Assembly (NCBI GenBank): GCA_900074885.1
Contig: FJUW01000006.1
Location: 622,512-686,511 of the forward strand
Source of the DNA: Rhynchosporium graminicola
Taxonomy: Eukaryota > Ascomycota > Leotiomycetes > Helotiales > Ploettnerulaceae
Direction of reading: 5' to 3'
Length of the DNA: 64,000 nt
Part shown: positions 60,296-64,000 of the stretch, one piece after another
Numbering within the stretch: the first letter of the stretch is position 1
Layout: every line of letters starts with the position of its first letter
Notes under the pieces: generated by a model
What the model was told of the DNA's origin: nothing
The model's database searches: none
What the model saw: the letters and a program-made list of their open reading frames with translations, nothing else
Program-made: the position numbers and the translations under genes

Positions 60296-61513
60296 GAGAG
60301 TCGACATTGGTTACTCAAGGGAAGTCGTTGATGTTGTATTCGAACAGGAGGACAATTTGCTCGCCCTCCCACATTTACTACTTGCAATCAATTTGGAGCA
60401 TATCTATGTATATCTCCCGACTTTCAGCTTGGTGGAGCTCTCAATTCACGAAGCATCTGATTGCTCGCTCGAAATTCGGAAGTCTGCAGTGACAGCCGGT
60501 CAATCTTGTATGATCGATTCTCGGCTCAAGCCTCGATCTTCGCTGGGCGCTGAGAGATCAGGACGTCCGCACGTTCCAGCCATTGAAGCGCCGCACCACG
60601 ACTCGTATCCAAAGTCTCCCGAGAATTGATGCAGGGCTGAAAAGAGCTGCCAAGGTACGAGTCAATCTCCGCATACGTTCAGAATATTCTATGTCGCACA
60701 CAAAATGTGTGAGATGTTCAGCTTCTGCGTATTGGGTTCAATCAGACCATGCAGCTCGGAAGAAAAAATATACACAACATGCACGATAACATCGAGAGAG
60801 GAAGGTGGATTAAGACTCACCGTAGCACACCAATGTCGCGCATGCACATGCAGCGTGGACGTGTTCACGGCCAGGTCTTACACTTGAACGACGGATCCGA
60901 CCTAGTAAATGCAACTCGTAGGCGAGCCGCATGGTGACTTGAATCTGACAGATCTCTACACACAACATCTGGCAAGGCGGTCAGCTGGTGATAATCCATG
61001 GACCGATATTTTAGCTGACAGTCCATTCAAACGATTGCGGACAATAGCATCGAACTTCTCACGCCGCTTACATTTCCCGCCAACATTTCTCCGCAAATTT
61101 TCATACAAATCGCCCTTTCAGAAGAGATACATCGGCACTTGCCAATTTCTCTTTTTGCAGGCTCGCACATAAAGATACAGTAAGATCCACTTGCGCACCC
61201 ACGTTCTGCAGTAAAAGTTGTACAAAACGCCAGGTTGAGATTTACCCGGCGTGGTACAATCGGCCTAGTCACTGCAGAATCGACAAGTATAACATGGGAC
61301 GTATATGCAAGTCATTCCTTGGCCCACAAAGATAAGCTCTCGGGGCTGGGGTCGTCGCGGGAACGGCGAAAGCCAGTGGCACTATTATAAGGCTTATCCG
61401 CTCCTCTGGAAAGAGGTTATTGTTGGGCGGTTTGAAATTGATTTTACTTTGTTCTGAGTTTAGGTTTGTTGTTCGTATTGACTTTTGCCGAGCACGCGAA
61501 TCATTTAGCGATC
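60296..61513. promoter_or_regulatory. Intergenic region upstream of the MFS transporter
   Basis: No gene is supported here. GATA-type sites lie at 61331-61336 (GATAAG) and 61393-61398 (CTTATC), 178 and 116 bp before the transporter start. A TATTATAAG box is at about 61383-61391. Sites of this kind are bound by AreA-type nitrogen regulators, but two short matches can arise by chance. Confidence 0.4.
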
Positions 61514-63349
61514 ATGGATCGTATCACTAATACCACGAAGGCGCAAATTCCTTCTGAAAACGTGGAGAAATCAGGTTCTAGCTCTATTGAGATTATTGAG
61601 GCTCAAGGATTCGACAAGAAAGCTAGCAAGAAGCTGGTGCGGACGATAGACTGGCATTTGATACCCTTTCTGTCGCTGATCTACCTGTAAGTCGTTCCTT
61701 CAGGAACTAGACCCGCAGGATTATCATTGTCATACTTATATACTTCAGACTATGTTTCCTCGACCGAACTAACATCGGCAATGCCCGTCTCGACCATCTA
61801 GAACGCGATCTCCACCTCAACGGCCTCCAATACAACGACTGTCTCGCGATCCTGTTCCCCTTTTACATCGCCGCCGAAATCCCCTCCAACATAATGATGA
61901 AACGCATCCGGCCCTCCATCTGGCTCACATTCATCATGGTCTTCTGGTCCGCAGCCATGATCTGTCAAGGTTTCGTTTCGAGTTACTCGGGACTCATGGC
62001 TACGCGAGTTTTCCTTGGCATCTTTGAGGGTGGACTGTTTCCGGGGGTGAATTATTATATCACGCAGTGGTATCCGAGACATGAGTGTGGCTTTCGCATG
62101 GCGCTCTTCTTTTCCGCTGCTACCCTCGCGGGTGCTTTTGGAGGTATCCTTGCGAGAGGTATTTCGGAGATGAATGGTGTTGGTGGCATCGCTGCTGTGA
62201 GTTCTAGTCCTTACTTTCGTCGGTACTTTAGGATCTATCTCCTCAAAATATGTTGCTGGAGCGATGCTTTCGGCTTGAAAATCTCAGGTTACAGATTTCT
62301 GCGAGATTTCAGTGCTAACCTTCAGGCAGTGGGCATGGATCTTCATTCTAGAAGGACTTCTCAGTATTTTGGTTTCTTTCAGTGCGTATTGGGTTATCAA
62401 TGACTATCCATCCACGTAAGACTCAAAGGTCGTGCTGGTGAATCGCTTACTAAATGGTCCCAGCGCGAAGTTCCTCACCGAAGACGAGCGAGTCGAAGTC
62501 AAACGTAGAATCGCAGCCGATCATGGAAACCTGTCTGATCACTTCGCATACAAATATGTATTCCAAGCCATCAAGGACTGGAAAATATACATCCACATGT
62601 TCATCTGCATGGCTGGATTCTGCCCCATCTACTCATTTTCGCTATTCCTGCCCACGATCATCAAGTTCATGGGATACACCGCGAATGAAGCACAACTCAT
62701 GAGCGTGCCGCCTTATGTTGTTGCATGTGTGTTCACCATCGGTGCTAGTTGGTTCGCGGACAGGGTGAAGCAGCGTGGTGTCTTCATGCTTGGCTTTCAG
62801 GTCATTGCTATTGCTGGGTTTGCGATGCTGGCTGGTACCGATAGGCCGAGGATCCAGTATGCTGGAACGGTGCTTGCTGCTATTGGTACGTCATCACCAA
62901 CGAAGACATCAGGAATTATAGCTGATCTTCACTTCAGGCATCTATCCCCAAATTCCCCTCGGTCTTGCTTGGAACGGCAACAACATCGGTGGGAACATGA
63001 AGCGAGGCACTGGTATCGCAATGCAAGTCATGGGCGGCAATTGCGGCGGCATCATCGCTTCTTACGTCTACATATCTCGTGACGGTCCAAGGTGAGCTAT
63101 TGAAGAAACAATCAGTTTAATTGTTTTCTGTACTGACACGCACCCAGATTTATCAAGGGACACTCCCTCCTCATCGGCATCATCGGCATGGCTCTCTTCC
63201 TCACTCTCTTCATGACCTGCTACCTCCGATGGGAAAACTCTCGGCGCGATAAGGTGGAGCGAGAAACTGGGACCACCTATTCGGACGATGAGAAGCGTGA
63301 ACAGATGGAATTTGCGGATAATGCTCCTTGGTTCAGATATACGGTGTGA
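61514..63349 (+). CDS. MFS transporter, anion:cation symporter type (Dal5/Tna1-like)
   Basis: The product is predicted to be a plasma-membrane permease of the major facilitator superfamily branch that takes up organic anions such as allantoate, nicotinate or vitamins. Six exons (61514-61686, 61749-62196, 62330-62415, 62464-62885, 62938-63091, 63148-63349) with GT-AG introns of 48-133 bp sum to 1,485 bases, 494 aa, all in frame. The family hallmark F-L-D-R-T-N-I-G-N-A-R follows the first membrane segment. The loop motif R-V-F-L-G-I-F-E-G-G-L-F-P-G and the second-half segment starting K-F-L-T-E-D-E-R are typical. About 12 membrane segments fit. The N terminus (about 45 aa) is cytosolic. The substrate cannot be told from the sequence. 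Confidence 0.92.
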
Positions 63350-64000
63350 TCGGTTACTTACTCGAGCAGTAACACTGCTGGAATACTCAATACTTCTTTC
63401 GGTGATTCTTACTAAAGATCACTGAAGTTGGCTATAAAGGAGTAGCTAGATAATCGGCGAGTTTAGACCCTAGAATATCATGAGATATATTGATGAGTTA
63501 CTGCTATGCGATGTTCTTGTATAGTTTTGGCACACACATGTGAGATTTATCTGAGTCAGAATCGTCAGATGAGACAATCATTCACTAGATCTAGCAGGAA
63601 TGGTTGCAATGGCGACAGCACATTTCTTCCGCATATTGAACACACTTTGACTATTGGAAGTGATTACATCAGAAATTATGAAGTGATGTATGAGAAAGGT
63701 CCAAATTAAGCTGATCGATTGTAGGATTCTCCTCCGACATTTCCACCTAGTTGATGACTATCCGGAACAACTGGCCAAGCATCACAAACCTCGAGAATAG
63801 CAACCATCCCTCCACCAGTCAGGTGGCGATTGATATGACAACGCAGTAAAAACGACTAACCAAAAGCCATGATCAGTCTATGATATGATTATGTATGAAT
63901 TGAAGAGAGTGAACTTGGACTTGAGTTTTTCTCTCGACTTTGTATCGCATCACGCGGTCATCCATATTGAGTATTTTTGCAAGGGAAGAGTGTAAAATCC
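63350..64000. other. Downstream flank of the MFS gene
   Basis: The last 650 bp hold short open frames only, none supported as a gene. No RNA gene or repeat is seen. Confidence 0.6.

Noticed and set aside
63506..63709. A 67-codon open frame after the MFS gene
   Set aside because: It is short, without motif, and in the 3' flank of the transporter.

Overview
The window comes from a filamentous ascomycete (Pezizomycotina). The evidence is short GT-AG introns of about 47-133 bp, a HET-domain gene, a TmpA-type membrane flavoprotein gene, a cytochrome b5-acyl-CoA dehydrogenase fusion, and a large block of transposon sequence carrying a repeat-induced point mutation (RIP) signature. The gene set would suit a leotiomycete, but I cannot fix the genus or even the class.

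The first ~41.8 kb is a gene-free block in which CA and TG are nearly absent and TA is in excess, with CG kept: RIP acting on CpA. Reading in-frame TAA/TAG as former CAA/CAG/TGG shows it to be nested Ty3/Gypsy LTR retrotransposons. I call the families A-D. Element B (5' end outside the window; parts 1-2035, 9821-11129 and 38271-39651, 500-bp 3' LTR) is the oldest host. Element A1 (2041-9815, 268-bp LTRs, target duplication AAAAG) and element C (11135-38265, 184-bp LTRs, CTATA) sit in it. Element A2 (13712-31852, CTAGC) sits in the reverse transcriptase of C. A3 (15642-25727, minus strand, GAGGA) and a solo A LTR (26705-26972, CCGAA) sit in A2. D (35808-37971, minus strand, 205-bp LTRs, ATAGT), a gag-only element, sits in the 3' part of C. 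Two single-N gaps (16093, 21364) are each flanked by near-identical direct copies of 2,024 and 283 bp. Once these are collapsed and the nested insertions removed, A2 and A3 both come to exactly 7,777 bp (A1 is 7,775), so the duplications are almost certainly assembly artefacts. From 39652 to about 41.8 kb lies a less mutated relic of an unidentified long minus-strand reading frame.

From ~41.8 kb the composition turns normal. After about 4.6 kb without a convincing gene come: a tmpA-like gene (46459-48545, 10 exons, 524 aa), aldose 1-epimerase (minus, 51195-52268), a cytochrome b5/acyl-CoA dehydrogenase fusion (minus, 54479-56412, 4 exons, 551 aa), a HET-domain gene (57412-60295), and an MFS transporter of the Dal5/Tna1-like anion:cation symporter type (61514-63349, 6 exons, 494 aa). 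The exon models of tmpA, the fusion and the MFS gene each sum to an exact multiple of three with conserved family motifs across every junction, so these genes look intact. I see no biosynthetic cluster; the genes look like independent metabolic, developmental, incompatibility and transport functions beside a repeat island.

The most unusual points are an antisense gene between pol and the 3' LTR in family A, a different antisense reading frame in family B, and a small non-autonomous element D whose terminal and leader sequences match family A.
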